Source: Henricia sp. BOLD:AAB3569
Lineage: Eukaryota; Echinodermata; Asteroidea; Spinulosida; Echinasteridae
Length of the DNA: 64,000 nucleotides
Direction of reading: 5' to 3'
NCBI GenBank assembly: GCA_037783545.1
Contig: JBBELK010000684.1
Span: 434,001-498,000, forward strand
The position numbers and the translations under genes are program-made. The notes beneath the pieces were generated by a model. That model was not told where the DNA came from and made no database searches. It worked only from the letters and a program-made list of their open reading frames with translations. Shown one piece after another: positions 37,201 to 49,200 of the stretch (the first letter of the stretch is position 1; each line of letters begins with the position of its first letter).

Positions 37201-40200
37201 CCTTACACAAGTTGTTGATATGATTGGTCATTGTGAGAGATGAATCCATGGAAACTCCAAGGTTGCGAGCATGTACTGACGGTGGGATGACATCATTGCC
37301 AATAGTCAAACCTGGCAAGGAATGACAGACCGCTTTACTAAAATGTGAACGAAAAAACAGTATCTCGGTCTTCCTATCATTTAGCACAAGCATGTTGAAT
37401 TTACACCAAGATCTAATGGCAGATATACATGCTTCCATCCTCTTCACAGCAGTATCTCGCTCATGAGGCTTAAATGACAGGTAGAGCTGGGTATCATCGG
37501 CATACATGATAGATTGAATACCATGGGCGTCAATTATGTCTTGTAAAGGGGCACTGAACAAAATGAAAGCCAGTGGCCCAATGACAGAGCCTTGAGGAAC
37601 TCCACAGTCCACAGCAATTGGGTCAGACACGACATTTTTGACAGAAACAGATTGTGTACGACCAGCCATGTAAGATGAAAACCACTGAAGCGCTGTTCCG
37701 CTAATTCCATAACGTTCCTCAAAACGAGTAATCAACTGCTTGTGGTCAATCGTATCGAACGCTGCACTGAAGTCCAACAATACTAGAAGAGCTTCATTAC
37801 GCTTATCAAGAGCCGTCAGGATGTCATTCTGCACACGCAACAATGCAGTCTCTGTACTGTGGAAAGGACGATATGCAGATTGCATTGAAGCGTGAAGTTG
37901 GTACAGGTCTTTGTTTGTGTTATCAATAAGATAGAACACCACGTTCTTTGGTAGCGTGTGGAACGGGTACTGGAGCGAAAGTCCCGGCACGGATATGGCT
38001 GATTTCAACATGTCCAGTCTTCTCAAGGGCATCAAGGAAAGGCACAACATCCAAGTTATTGTACCATACAAGTAAGTCTCTTATGGTCATCATTCCATTC
38101 TCTCTCCAGACTCTGTCACAGTATTTGTATTCGTCCTCAGAAATGTTTTGTTTTTTTAGTGTACTAAAGAATGCATCGTGTGGGGGTAACTCGGTGTATT
38201 CAAGTTTCTCGAGACAGTCCATCCATTCATAGGGGAAGAAACCTTTAGTATGGGGGGAGTCGTACGCTTTCAGAAATTTGTCGTAGGAACAGCCCGGGGC
38301 AAGATCATTTAAAATGTCAAAAAAATTCAACATTTTTGTTTTGATAGTCATGTATGAACCACCTCGCTTAATTATCAACTTGATTGGATCCGACCTTTGC
38401 AATTCAATATACAAATATTTATTGATAATGTTCAAGTCGTATTTACCAGAGTTGAAGCCAACAACTGGAAGCTCTTGCAGATGTTCTTCGAGTTCATCTT
38501 TCAGTTTCTCGGCTAGAACTTTCGTTTTTTTGGGCGGTGTCGATTGTTTTGGGCGGTGTCGTTGTTTGGTACGTCTTGTTCCAATTCTTCTTTTTGACAG
38601 GTGATGAGATTGTCGATGTCTTCAAACAGTTCGTGGAATGTATTAGTCATCAGGGTACAGGCGGTCTGACTCATGATCTGATGAATATAGTTGACTATTT
38701 CAGCCACAACTCTACTGGAATCTCCCTCCGAAACAAAGCACTTTGGTTGTTCGAAGTCCGGAACGTTGCTGGCCACGCTATCACTTAACAGTTCATGACG
38801 GTTTTCCCACTTGAGTTTTCTTTCTCGGAGGTCGTCTTGAGAAATTTGATCGAAATAACATTCGTAGTCGAAGGTTGCTCTATACGGAAAGTACTTCAGT
38901 TCGTCGTCCACTTCGAGCCCCTGCTCCTCCAACTTATCCAAAATATTCATCGGTAAATTATATACCCCTCCCGGAAACTTTAACTTTGTGTCTGGTCGTT
39001 ATTTTCCCAGAAATTTCAAAATGTCTTCGTCTACTATGTTGATCAGGTGGTCTAGATCTTCCCGGTTGGCAATGGTGTGTGGGGTAAACAGGAATTGGGT
39101 ATTGTTGCTGCTTGGATGAAAATATCTCAACTCGCCGGTTTCAATTTGACGGATCAAAGAATACCAGACTTAGTTATACGTCAGGGAAAAGGTCACCAAA
39201 GCAGACGGCTCTAATTTGACAGATGCCGACCACGTGGGACCCGTCAATCTATTTATACAGTCGTTCTTTAGTCAGATTAACGTCAGTTTGAAAAACGATT
39301 GATCTCTCCATCAACACCCACCTACCCTTACCGTCCCCTCATCGAAACATTGCTTACTGCGTCATTGTTTGACAAGGATACACCCCAACATATGGATAAT
39401 GCCGATCCCAAAGCAGAGGATGATACAGTTAACAAAGGACCGAACAAGAGGTACGAATTCATCAAAGGTAGCGACGTGGTCGACATAGTCGGTCCCATAT
39501 ACATTCCGACATTTTCTTCTGAGAAAAACATATGCTTAACAGCGTGGATCTGAAGCTGAAACTCATTCGTAGTAGCGAGGCATTTTGTCTCATGGCGACC
39601 GGGGACAATCCTTTGTACAAATTTAAAATTCAAGACGCATCTGTGTTTGTTCGGAAAGTAAAACTGAGCTCTCGAGAAAGGAACTGCCAAATACCCCATC
39701 ATACGTACCCAGTGCAAGATGGTATCCATGCCTCGAGGTAATCTCACAATGACGCAAGATCACGTATTCCTTTAACTTCCAACACATGAAACTCAACTTT
39801 TTGACCGTACATGTCGATAGTAATCAAATACCCTACACACCTCTAAAGCCCAAATTCAGTTCAGACCAGGGTTTTCCAAACCCTCTTCTCCGGATCGGAT
39901 ATAATGTACCGGGACGAAGGTAACACCATCAGTCGCGACGACTTCTCCAGAGGATACGCACTGTGCGCGTTTGGTTTAACTCCAGATTCTACCGGAGGTC
40001 ACTACAGCCTGGTCAGACGCGGCAATATACGACTAGAAATGCACTTTGCTCAACCGTTGGACGAAACCATTAACGTGATCATTTACTCAGAGTTTAACAA
40101 TATACTGGAGATAGATCATCTTTGACTACACAAACTAAAGAAGCTATGGACAGTTACGAAATTAGTTCGATTTTGAAAAGAGACCCATTTACCAAGCATT

Positions 40201-43200
40201 ACTTCAGATGAGTCTTTGCCTGCGATCAACTACCTACTGGGTTTATTCTTCGCCCCAGTGCTTCTGTCATCAACACGGACCCCTTCACACGACCAGGTCA
40301 ACACTGGGTAGCGAAATACATCTCCCGAGACGGGAAGGGAGAATATTCTGATTCATACGGACTTTTACCAAAGGTACTACAATTTAAAGGATTCCTGATG
40401 AAGAACGCAGTTTCAACTCTACACAACACGGCGTGGCCCGCCTATGTCAAAAGTTGAAGAACATGAGCGCCATTGGATGAAAACGGATCAAAACTTGAAA
40501 TTTTACAAGGAATTCATTTTTGGTGGTCTCGCTTTCCGGAAAAACCGGGAAAGTTGTCTAATTTGCATAATTTGGATAAATTTGCATAAATACATTATTT
40601 CTCACGTATTAAGTCATATTACACATTAGCTATAGGGTTCCAAGGGTCGGAGGTTCTATTTTTCACCTCATTTCAGTGATTAGACGATGCTAATGAACGG
40701 GTATAGGGATACATCAAGTCTAAATATAATATTTACTCGCGACATTACCGCAGGTGCTGTTGGATCCTTTGTCCCAAGTGACAAGTGATCATGTTTAATG
40801 CAACCATAGGAATCAGCTCGCCAGGGTCTACCTGCTTCTCGGTAAACATCATTCTGTAACAAAAAGTAACCATTAAATGTGCTCAGGCAGGTGGGTGATC
40901 ACCTGGCCGTGGGATTTTGTCAAATTGACGAAACTCACGTAAGATCGCGTTTAATGGCTTTCTCCAAAAAGTGGTAGTTTCATTAAAGTTTTGGGAATCC
41001 GGGTCATATCGAGACGATGGGCGATTTCTCAGAAAATGATGACCACCTCGTGTCAAAAAAATAATGTCATTGTTTCTTCCCACGCAGAATAATGGCAAGA
41101 AAAAGTGACATTTATTCAAATGAAAGTAATTGGTTTTTAATTATTTCAAGATATCTTTAAAACTGCTGAGGCTTTCAATTATAGAGATATCTTTAAATAC
41201 AATTTATAAATACCTTGGACAGTTTACGCATCCCTATTGGCTGAGAGCACGTCACGTGGCCAGTCTTAAACAGACGATAAAGACCAGCCAGTCTTAAACA
41301 CCTTTTAGGCTGGCACGCGCCCGCGCCCTATTCAGCGCTTATGGAACACGCACACGCACACAGAAACTGCACGCGCCCGAAAGCAAAATGTGCACTACAA
41401 GTACCCGGTCATGTGCATACGCGTACAACACGCTTGGAGTACGCGTAACGCGCACGAAGAATTACATTTTCGCGGACAAATTCGCGTACTCCGATAGCAA
41501 TAACTACAGAGCTCTGGAAATGCCACCCGACTTGTTAAGATCCTAAGATAATTTATCGCAGAATGACGACATATTCAGAGCACGGTGTCGTCATCCTGTA
41601 ATAATTATCTTAGGAGAACGACATCCAGAATGTAGGATGACGGCATTTTGCACCGAATATGTTGTCATCCTGGAATAAATTAGTTTAGGATTTCAACAAG
41701 TTGGATGGCACTTCCATAGCTCCGTAGTTGTTTCTTTAAAACAACCCCTTTACTTTGAATATTAAAATGTCACTTTTTCTCGCCATACTTAAATATAATT
41801 ATGCGTGAGAAGAAACACAATGGAGACATTAATTTTCACACCCGGCGGTTATTATCATTTTCTGGCTGGATTCCACCCATCATCTAGATGACCCCGATTC
41901 CCACAACTTCAAACAATGAAACTGCCAGTTTTGGGAGAAAGCTGTTAAACGCGATTTCACGTGAGTTTCGTCGATTTAACAAGTTCCCATGCCCAGGTGA
42001 TCACACACCTGCTAGTAAGTGTATTCAATTGTTAAGATGTTTCCCGAGAAGCTTGCCAGGTAGACCCTGGCGACCCGATTCCTATGGCAACATTTAAAGT
42101 CAAATTTACAATGATCATTGCCACTTGGGACAAAGCATCTGCGACTCGATGTATCCCTATATTCGCTCATTCGCAATATCTAATCACTGAAATGAGGTGA
42201 AAAATAGAACCTCCGACCCTTGAAACCCTATAGCTGATGTGCAAGTACATGGTCTTATAGCTGAAAGACCAATGGATTGCGTGGATTTTTCGAATTTTTG
42301 CAAATTAGACACATTTCCCGGTTTTTCCGGAAAGCGAGACCACAAAAAATGAATTCCTTGTAAAATTTCAAGTTTGGATCCGTTTTCATCTAATGGCGCT
42401 CATGTTCTTCAACTTTTGACATAGGCGGGCCACGCCGTGACAACCCAAACAGATTACAGGGTCCTATGTCGGCTGTATGTGGAAAATATTGTCTATTCTT
42501 TTTGCTACATCGGTGTCGTGATCTTAAAATGAACAAGATAGTAGGGCTATTTTCATCAGACCTGATAGCCAATGATATCGTAGTTAATGAATTTGTAAAG
42601 AAACATTTCCCGCATATTAACTCTAAAGTATACGACGAGGCATATATTGTTAAACAAATTGCACGAAGTTTCTTACAGCACACTTACTAACATGCACTGA
42701 GTTTCAGTACGACCGTAGAGTAGATTATAAACTTGTTAAAACAACGGTGTTCGTTTCATTCCCCCACCCTTTATTTATGTTTTTATTTATTTTTAATTTG
42801 TATTATTTTGACTTATATTAAGAATGATTTGTAATAAAATACTTAAAACGTATTATACTGGTATTTAATGTCTTGTTATTGAATGAGTCGAGTCTGTACA
42901 TTGACACCACTACCATATTTTCATTTTAAATTACAATAACTGAAATAAACACAAACAACACCAACATTTTCTGTACAATTAAATTCCATTTATTCCTTTT
43001 AGTTTTTACTGATAAAATAATAATTTAAAAAAACAGTACACAAATATAATATTTTTTAGGATCAACAAAAGAAAACCACCTCCACCTTCTTAATGACATC
43101 CGTTATGGATTTACTTTGATGCGTCAAGCGCAGCCACTGTTCAACGGTTAAATTTATTCCCTTTTTTACCAGCCAGTAGTCTGTTTACCTTCTCATTCAT

Positions 43201-46200
43201 ATAATACTCTCTATTTCGCTTAAAACGCTTTACACAAGCGTAACGCTCACCTCCAAGGTGGAATTTTACCGCATTCGTCTCGTTCTTCTCGTGGTCTGGT
43301 TTATTTATTCCATTTATTTACCCAGCGTGTGCCCAAACAGTTTACAAAAACTGGTTTCCATTGGGGCCCTGCAAACACACATAGAACAAATATACTAAGT
43401 TGAACAACTTCATAATTACTAACAAACTGGAATAAGATACATTTGTACAACAACTACAACATCAAAAAACTAATAGTTACAGAAGAACAACATCACAAGT
43501 AATTATTATACATGCATGTGACACTAAAATGTACGCTAATTACGGGAAGGGCGAAAAACCCGCAAAAACTCTTTTTAAGAAAAAACAATTAAAAACATGG
43601 GAAAATTCACCTCCGGCTCCAAAATAAAAGTTTGATTTTATGGCAACCAAGTCATACGACTCCGTAAATTAGCATTTTCTCACTTGAAGTTGATCATGTG
43701 AGTATTATGTGTATGTTTGACGAAGTGCCGATTTGAATGAGCTCAAAGAAGACATAGTTCTAAGGTGTGCACTGAGGCTGTTCCAAATTGCGGCGCCAGT
43801 TACAGCAAAACTCGAGGCGTAAGACCCCTTTCGTGCAAAGGGAATTTTCAGTGTCTTTTCGGCAGATTGACGAGTTTCTTGAGTTAGTACGTAAGGTGTA
43901 AATATACTTGCCATATACTGCGGGGCCAAGGGATTGATGCTTTTAAAGACAAATATAGCTTAAATTCTTGTATTTAACTCTCTCTGTATAGGCAAGCCAG
44001 TCGAGCTTTTTAAACATGTCAGCTGATGGCGTTAGGAAATCGCATTTCAGTATTATTCTGGCTGCACGTTTGAGGCATTTGTTCAAGACATTGTTATAAG
44101 ATGCGTAACGGTCACCCCATACTGTGCAACAATAATCTAGATTAGGCATGACTAAGCTTAACATAAGGGTGTTTATGTGCTGTTGAGTTACACAGTCGCG
44201 AATTCTTTTTAACATAGCTAATTTCAAGAAAACTGTTTGCTTTACATATTCGACATGTTGGTTCCAACTTAAGGTTTCGTCAATAATAACACCCAAGCAT
44301 TTAAACGATTTAACGTTATGCACTTGATCATTATTAAATGTGTACTCTGAGCTCATGCGCGCTTATCTTTTTCTTTGAGCCAATTAGCATACATTTAGTT
44401 TTACTGGCATTAATTTTGATTTTATTTTTAACGGACCACAGATGAATCATGTCTAATGACTTGTTAAGGCTAGTTTCAATTTCGACAATGCTTTCGGAAC
44501 TGCAAGTTAGTGTAGAGTCATCGGCATACATATATAGCTTATCGGATACATAAAGAGGCAGGTCATTTATATATACAAGAAACAATAATTGGCCCAGAAT
44601 TGATCCTTGTGGTACACCGACACTTATAGGCAAGGATTTTGATATATGTTTACTAATATTAACGGTTTGACTGCGATCACTGAGATAGGACTTAAACCAG
44701 TTTATTACCGAAATCGACATGTTCAGCTTTTCTAATTTTTCTAAAATAATTTTATGGTCAACGAAGACAAATGCCTTTCTGAAATCTATGAAAACTGTTC
44801 CGGTCATTCTCCCGTGATCCATGGCTTGAAGACACTCGTTTGTTAAATCGTTTAGCGTTAAAGCCATTTTAATCATATTAACGCTAATACCATCTGGGCC
44901 TGTTGCTTGCCCAACCGACAAAGATGCAATTTGCTTTTTGGGATACTAGGGAGAGAACGATGTTCATAATCTGGTGAAGAAACAAGATAATGGTCGTGAG
45001 AATTATCGGCCTCATTTGAACTTTTGTGATTCTCAGCGGCCATACGTACACCAATTGTTGAAAAATATTCATTGAAATTATTTGCGATGTCGGTTGGGTC
45101 CATCAACATATTCTCCGTTTGGGGAGATGATTGAACTCGGGACACATTTTTGTTTATTGGGAAGGACTTCTTTAAGTTTCTTCCACAAAAGTGATGAGTT
45201 ATCATTATTTTCCCTCATTGCCGAAGTGAAATATTCGCTTTTCTTTTGTCTAACTTTGTTAGTAAAATAATTTCTTAACTTTTTGTACATAACCCAATTT
45301 TTCGATGAGCGCGACTTTTTAGCTACACTATGTGCACGATCTCGTTGGCGCATTAGTTGGAGCAATTCTCCATCAAGCCATGGTATGGTGCCGCTTCGAG
45401 CACGCTTGGACTTGATTGGAGCATGGTGGTTAATAACAGCCATAAAAATCGAGTGCCAGATAAACCACGCTTCGTCAACATGTTGACAGTTTATAACATA
45501 CTCCCATGGAGCATTGCGGAGGTCATTGTGAAACGTTTCGGTATCGATATCCTTCAGGCGTCGAAAATTAATTAAACGACACCCTTTGCGAGGCGTTTTC
45601 CAATTATGTATGCCGTAAATAGGAAAATGATCACTTATGAGGGTTTGCAACACTCCGCATGCGCTAACAAAATCGGGATGCGTACTAAAAATCAGATCAA
45701 TAGTTGTTTGGGTGAACTGCGTGACTCGAGTTGGTTCTTATATTAACTGCTCCATTTGGAAGAGATTCATGCAAGAGAGTATAGGATTGGGTGCATTAAC
45801 ATCCGCTGCGTCACTGTTAAAGTCACCGAGTACAATCATTTCTTTAAATCCACAAGACGCCTTTTCAGTAATATCGGTTAGGTTATCTAAAAACTCGACA
45901 GTACTCGATGGTGGTCTATAAACAGAACTCATAAGTATTGGCTGTCTTTGCTTACACCTAATCTCGACCCAAATACATTCGACATCATCATGTTCAAGAT
46001 CACATTGGCGAGTAAAATTTAGCGTGTCTCTAATATACATGGCTACCCCGCCACCGTGGCGATTTCTGTCTTTTCTAACAATAGAATACCCAGGCAGTGC
46101 GATCTCGCCGAAAGTTTCATTTAGACACATAACATCAAATGGTTTTCTTGAGAACAGTATCTTAAGTTGGTCAAATTTGTTGATGATACTTCTTAAGTTA

Positions 46201-49200
46201 AGGTGAGCATAAGAAAAGTCCCCGTCGCTATGACTATGTATGATACCATCTTTTAGGCTTACATTTGACCCCTTCATTTTGGATTTAGAAGTTGTTTGAC
46301 CTCCTGGAGATACTGTATCCATTCCTGGTTCGGAGTGCGGGGGTGAGGGACTCATCCCGTGATGTGGGATGTATGGGTGGTGTGGGATGTATGGGTGGTT
46401 CTGGGTGGGTTGACGTTGTGTCTGCGGACGGTACTGGTTTGCCTTCCGAAAATCCATTTGTATATTTTCCGAAGCCGGTTTCTTGAGGGCGTCGGAATGC
46501 AACCCCCCGTCGACAGCATGTGGCCGTTTCGGTGGTCCGTAGATAAGCCGTATGATGTTTTTGGCGAGAATACACACACCCTGGGAATTCAGATGTACGC
46601 CGTCTGTCACAAGATGATTCGGCGTTATCCCCCCATTGTTGATGAACCCCCATTTGTTACACTCCGCGGTGCGTTTTAGCATGTTATTCGCATCGTCGAC
46701 GGCCTTACACCTAGATTCTGACGCGACTCCACGGTGGATAATTGATGAAATCATCACTTTCTTTGGCTGAAGCGCTTCCCCGAGAGACGTAATCATGGTG
46801 TTGACGTCGTCCGTTGTGTTGTTGGAACCGACGTGGAGTATTACCTCCGATACGCCGATGATAGAATGTCCGCAGACGCAGTGGGGGTCGGTGGCTCTGT
46901 CTTTTTGCGATGCTGTTTCTTGTGTTTCTCGCGGTACTTCTTCAGCTGTTCTTCGTGGGACACCTTACTTTTCGCTGCGCCCGATTTCTCCTTGGATGCC
47001 GATGTGTTCGTTGTTTGTTTCGGACTCGAGTATTTTCCGGGACTTTTAGCGTTCAGGATGTTGAAATACGTGTCGATCAATTCATCTGCTTCAACAATCG
47101 AATCACTTGCGTTTTTATTGTCTTCAACCACGTCCTGTGTATCCAGTGCCGAAAAGCGGTTGCTTGTGGCCACTGGTGAAGAATTCGGGCCTTTGTGCGC
47201 GCGGGGCTTAGCAAGGTTCCGGCTCGGTGGGCACGAATACACCTCACTCCGGGCATCGTCTCCGGTAGAATGGCTAAAAACCTTCAGGCACAAACCTTCG
47301 TTTCGTACCCTGTCCTCCCGTCACCGAGTAGTCCGCACCAGAAGCTCCTCGGTAATCTCCCTGGGTATGGGACAGATAGTTGGTCACCAGCGGAGCTTCG
47401 AAGTAGTCTGTACCAGAGCCTACTTGTTGGTCTGCCATTGGTTAGGATGGACCGTCGTTCAGTTCAGCTATCGCAGCAGCCAAAAGATCAGGAGCTGGTC
47501 CAGACTCGGGCTGTCTATTCTCGGGCCGGATCGGTAGTGCTTCTGGGATGAACCATACACTATCACGTGTAAAGATGTTGTAGGAGTATGGACGATTCTC
47601 GGTGGTACTGAAAGCCTCACGCCATCCCCTTTTCACTTGATAATGTGTAAGTTTCCTTCTGCAGTCAAACGGTTGAAATGCCGCAGAACCCACGGGCGAA
47701 GAAGGTGGAACCTGAAGTTGTGCTGTCGTAACAGCATTTTCCATGTTTAACGAAGGAAGAGCAGCCATCAGTAGTTAATACGTAGACGTAACAACAGCGA
47801 ATAGATGAAGGTGTGCTCTCTGGAAGTTTCAGAGTAAAAGTGACGCCTACCGTTTAAAATCACCCTCCCTTATATTCAGAAGCGTGGTTTGTTACCGTAA
47901 CAACCAAACATATATTCATTATCCAACAATCAGACAAAACACGTTCACTTCATGCCCCAGCTCGTCCGCTTTGTTTGATATAATCCACTACGTCATCCTG
48001 TTGTTGTCTTATCACTTGTCGAAACATGACTGTGACGTCTCAGTCCGACAATTTTAGGGATTATATGATGGTACGACATAACTTAAAACACTCCAACAAC
48101 CACACGCGGCTGTTGAAATCGCCACCCAGACAAATAGTGCCTTCTTCAATTTTCGAAGAATGGGAGAACAATGCCTTGAGTGCGCAAAGAGCAACAGAGT
48201 CACCCTGAGGGATAAGGATGTTACAGACGTGGTAGATATTGGTATTTATATCGAGTTTAGTATATAAACTAGACCTGTGTTCGTTCTTGACACCGAACAC
48301 ATGGCTGTTCCCCTCTTTTTATGAACATGTCTGGTGTTCGAGACGACCTAATATCACCTATATTGTTATATTTAACTATTTAATCATCTTGTCCCTAGAG
48401 GGCGCTTTTTTATATGATGACGTCATCACTCATACTTTGGAAAGCTTGAAAATTTACAGGCAATACAAGTTGGGTAAGAGTTAAGAAGTTTATCAGAATT
48501 GTTTTCTTTAAAATAAGTCATCTATAATTGGAATGTCTAGATTTGATGGAAAAAACCTAAAATTTCCCCCCTGTCTTGCCGCAAATTTTGAACTTTACCT
48601 ATTTCAAAAATTACGCAGCGCAAATTGTTATTCCAAGTGCAATTTTAGAATCTGCGCAAGATAGGTTCCAAAGCGCAGTTTTAATTTCGGTGCGCAATCT
48701 GATTCAGTACCTCCAGCTCAAAATATGAGCGCGCAGGTTTTAAATCTGCTTGCGCAAATTTATAATTTGCTCCGAGCATGAAGATTGCGATTGCGCCCAA
48801 CCCACACAAGCAACAAGAACATGTTCTTGCAAGGTCTGACATGTCTGAAGCCATGATCAACTTCCTAATTTCTTCCTAACGACAGGCACGAGCGGGAGAG
48901 GCTATAAGCCAGGCACTCCGTGCATGACGTAAACATCAATTGGGTACATTTCCTTCAATGCCATGATGGTTCGTACACAGGCTGTGCACGGGAAAGCTTA
49001 CGTCATGCCCCGAGTGCCCGAGTGCCCCCCCCCCCCCCCCCCCCCCACCCCCCTCCCTCACCCCCCTCCCTCACCATTTTAAGAGTTTTAAAATTTTAGG
49101 AACATGCGCATAGTACACATACTCGTTTATTGTGGTAGGGAAGACACTAGTGATGGGAATTTACAGTTAATTCAGAAAGCGGTTTGAAATTCTTTTAAGT

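Larger units (their letters stand above)
34983..39166 (-). pseudogene. Polinton protein-primed DNA polymerase B
   Basis: This would be the family-B replicative polymerase of the Polinton. On the minus strand the order is: an N-terminal block with [14 protein letters not shown] (from 39166, no start codon) and an in-frame TAA at 38999-39001; an exonuclease-like FDYECYF (about 38860); GFFPYEWM (38240) and [13 protein letters not shown] (38060); then the LINE insertion. It resumes with [14 protein letters not shown] (36470), motif [13 protein letters not shown] (36395), motif [11 protein letters not shown] (35460) and motif C MDTDSAY (35195). The coding frame shifts near 35850 and has a stop near 35320. 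After ALCSKTYYC it runs into a GGCGGA microsatellite (34950-34980), so the C-terminus is lost. The 5' end abuts the divergent capsid gene with no intergenic space, suggesting a deletion that removed both starts. Confidence 0.85.
40146..42690 (+). pseudogene. Polinton adenain-like cysteine protease, split
   Basis: The 5' half starts at ATG 40146 and runs to 40426, with an in-frame TGA at 40209-40211. It carries a [10 protein letters not shown] motif (likely catalytic His) and [10 protein letters not shown] (Asp or Glu region). The 3' half (42440-42690) holds [17 protein letters not shown] with the expected nucleophile Cys, and ends at TAA 42690. A 2-kb foldback element with ACAA target duplications lies between them, in frame with respect to the gene if removed. 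Its role would be capsid-protein processing, as for adenovirus protease. The Polinton context and gene order support the call. Confidence 0.8.
43062..47438 (-). pseudogene. PC4-like protein of the Polinton, split by a LINE
   Basis: The N-terminal piece (47438-47281) starts at an ATG three bases after the stop of the upstream gene and encodes an acidic tail followed by basic GTKRRF. The C-terminal piece (43301-43062) encodes [22 protein letters not shown] and, after a one-base frameshift in a run of six A (six T at about 43160 on the plus strand), [12 protein letters not shown] to a TGA stop at 43062. These match the fold signature of PC4/Sub1 single-strand DNA-binding coactivators (beta strands with FKG..V.IREYY, then KGI.L...QW). 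Assigning both pieces to one gene is inferred from position, orientation and the LINE between them. The protein may bind single-stranded DNA during Polinton replication; that is a guess. Confidence 0.55.
34983..47768. mobile_element. Decayed Maverick/Polinton (virus-like transposon)
   Basis: Genes: protein-primed DNA polymerase B (minus), F54H12.2-like capsid gene (plus), adenain-like protease (plus), PC4-like gene (minus) and a small unknown gene (minus). This set is diagnostic of a Maverick/Polinton. No integrase or packaging ATPase was found, and no terminal inverted repeats were identified. LINEs at 36506-37897 and 43302-47280 and a foldback element at 40427-42439 break it. A plus-strand gene start at 48026 is cut within 50 bases by LINE sequence, so the right side is incomplete. 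Confidence 0.8.

Noticed and set aside
46833..47537. 234-codon plus-strand frame
   Set aside because: Antisense to LINE polyprotein and PC4-like sequence; low-complexity and without motifs.
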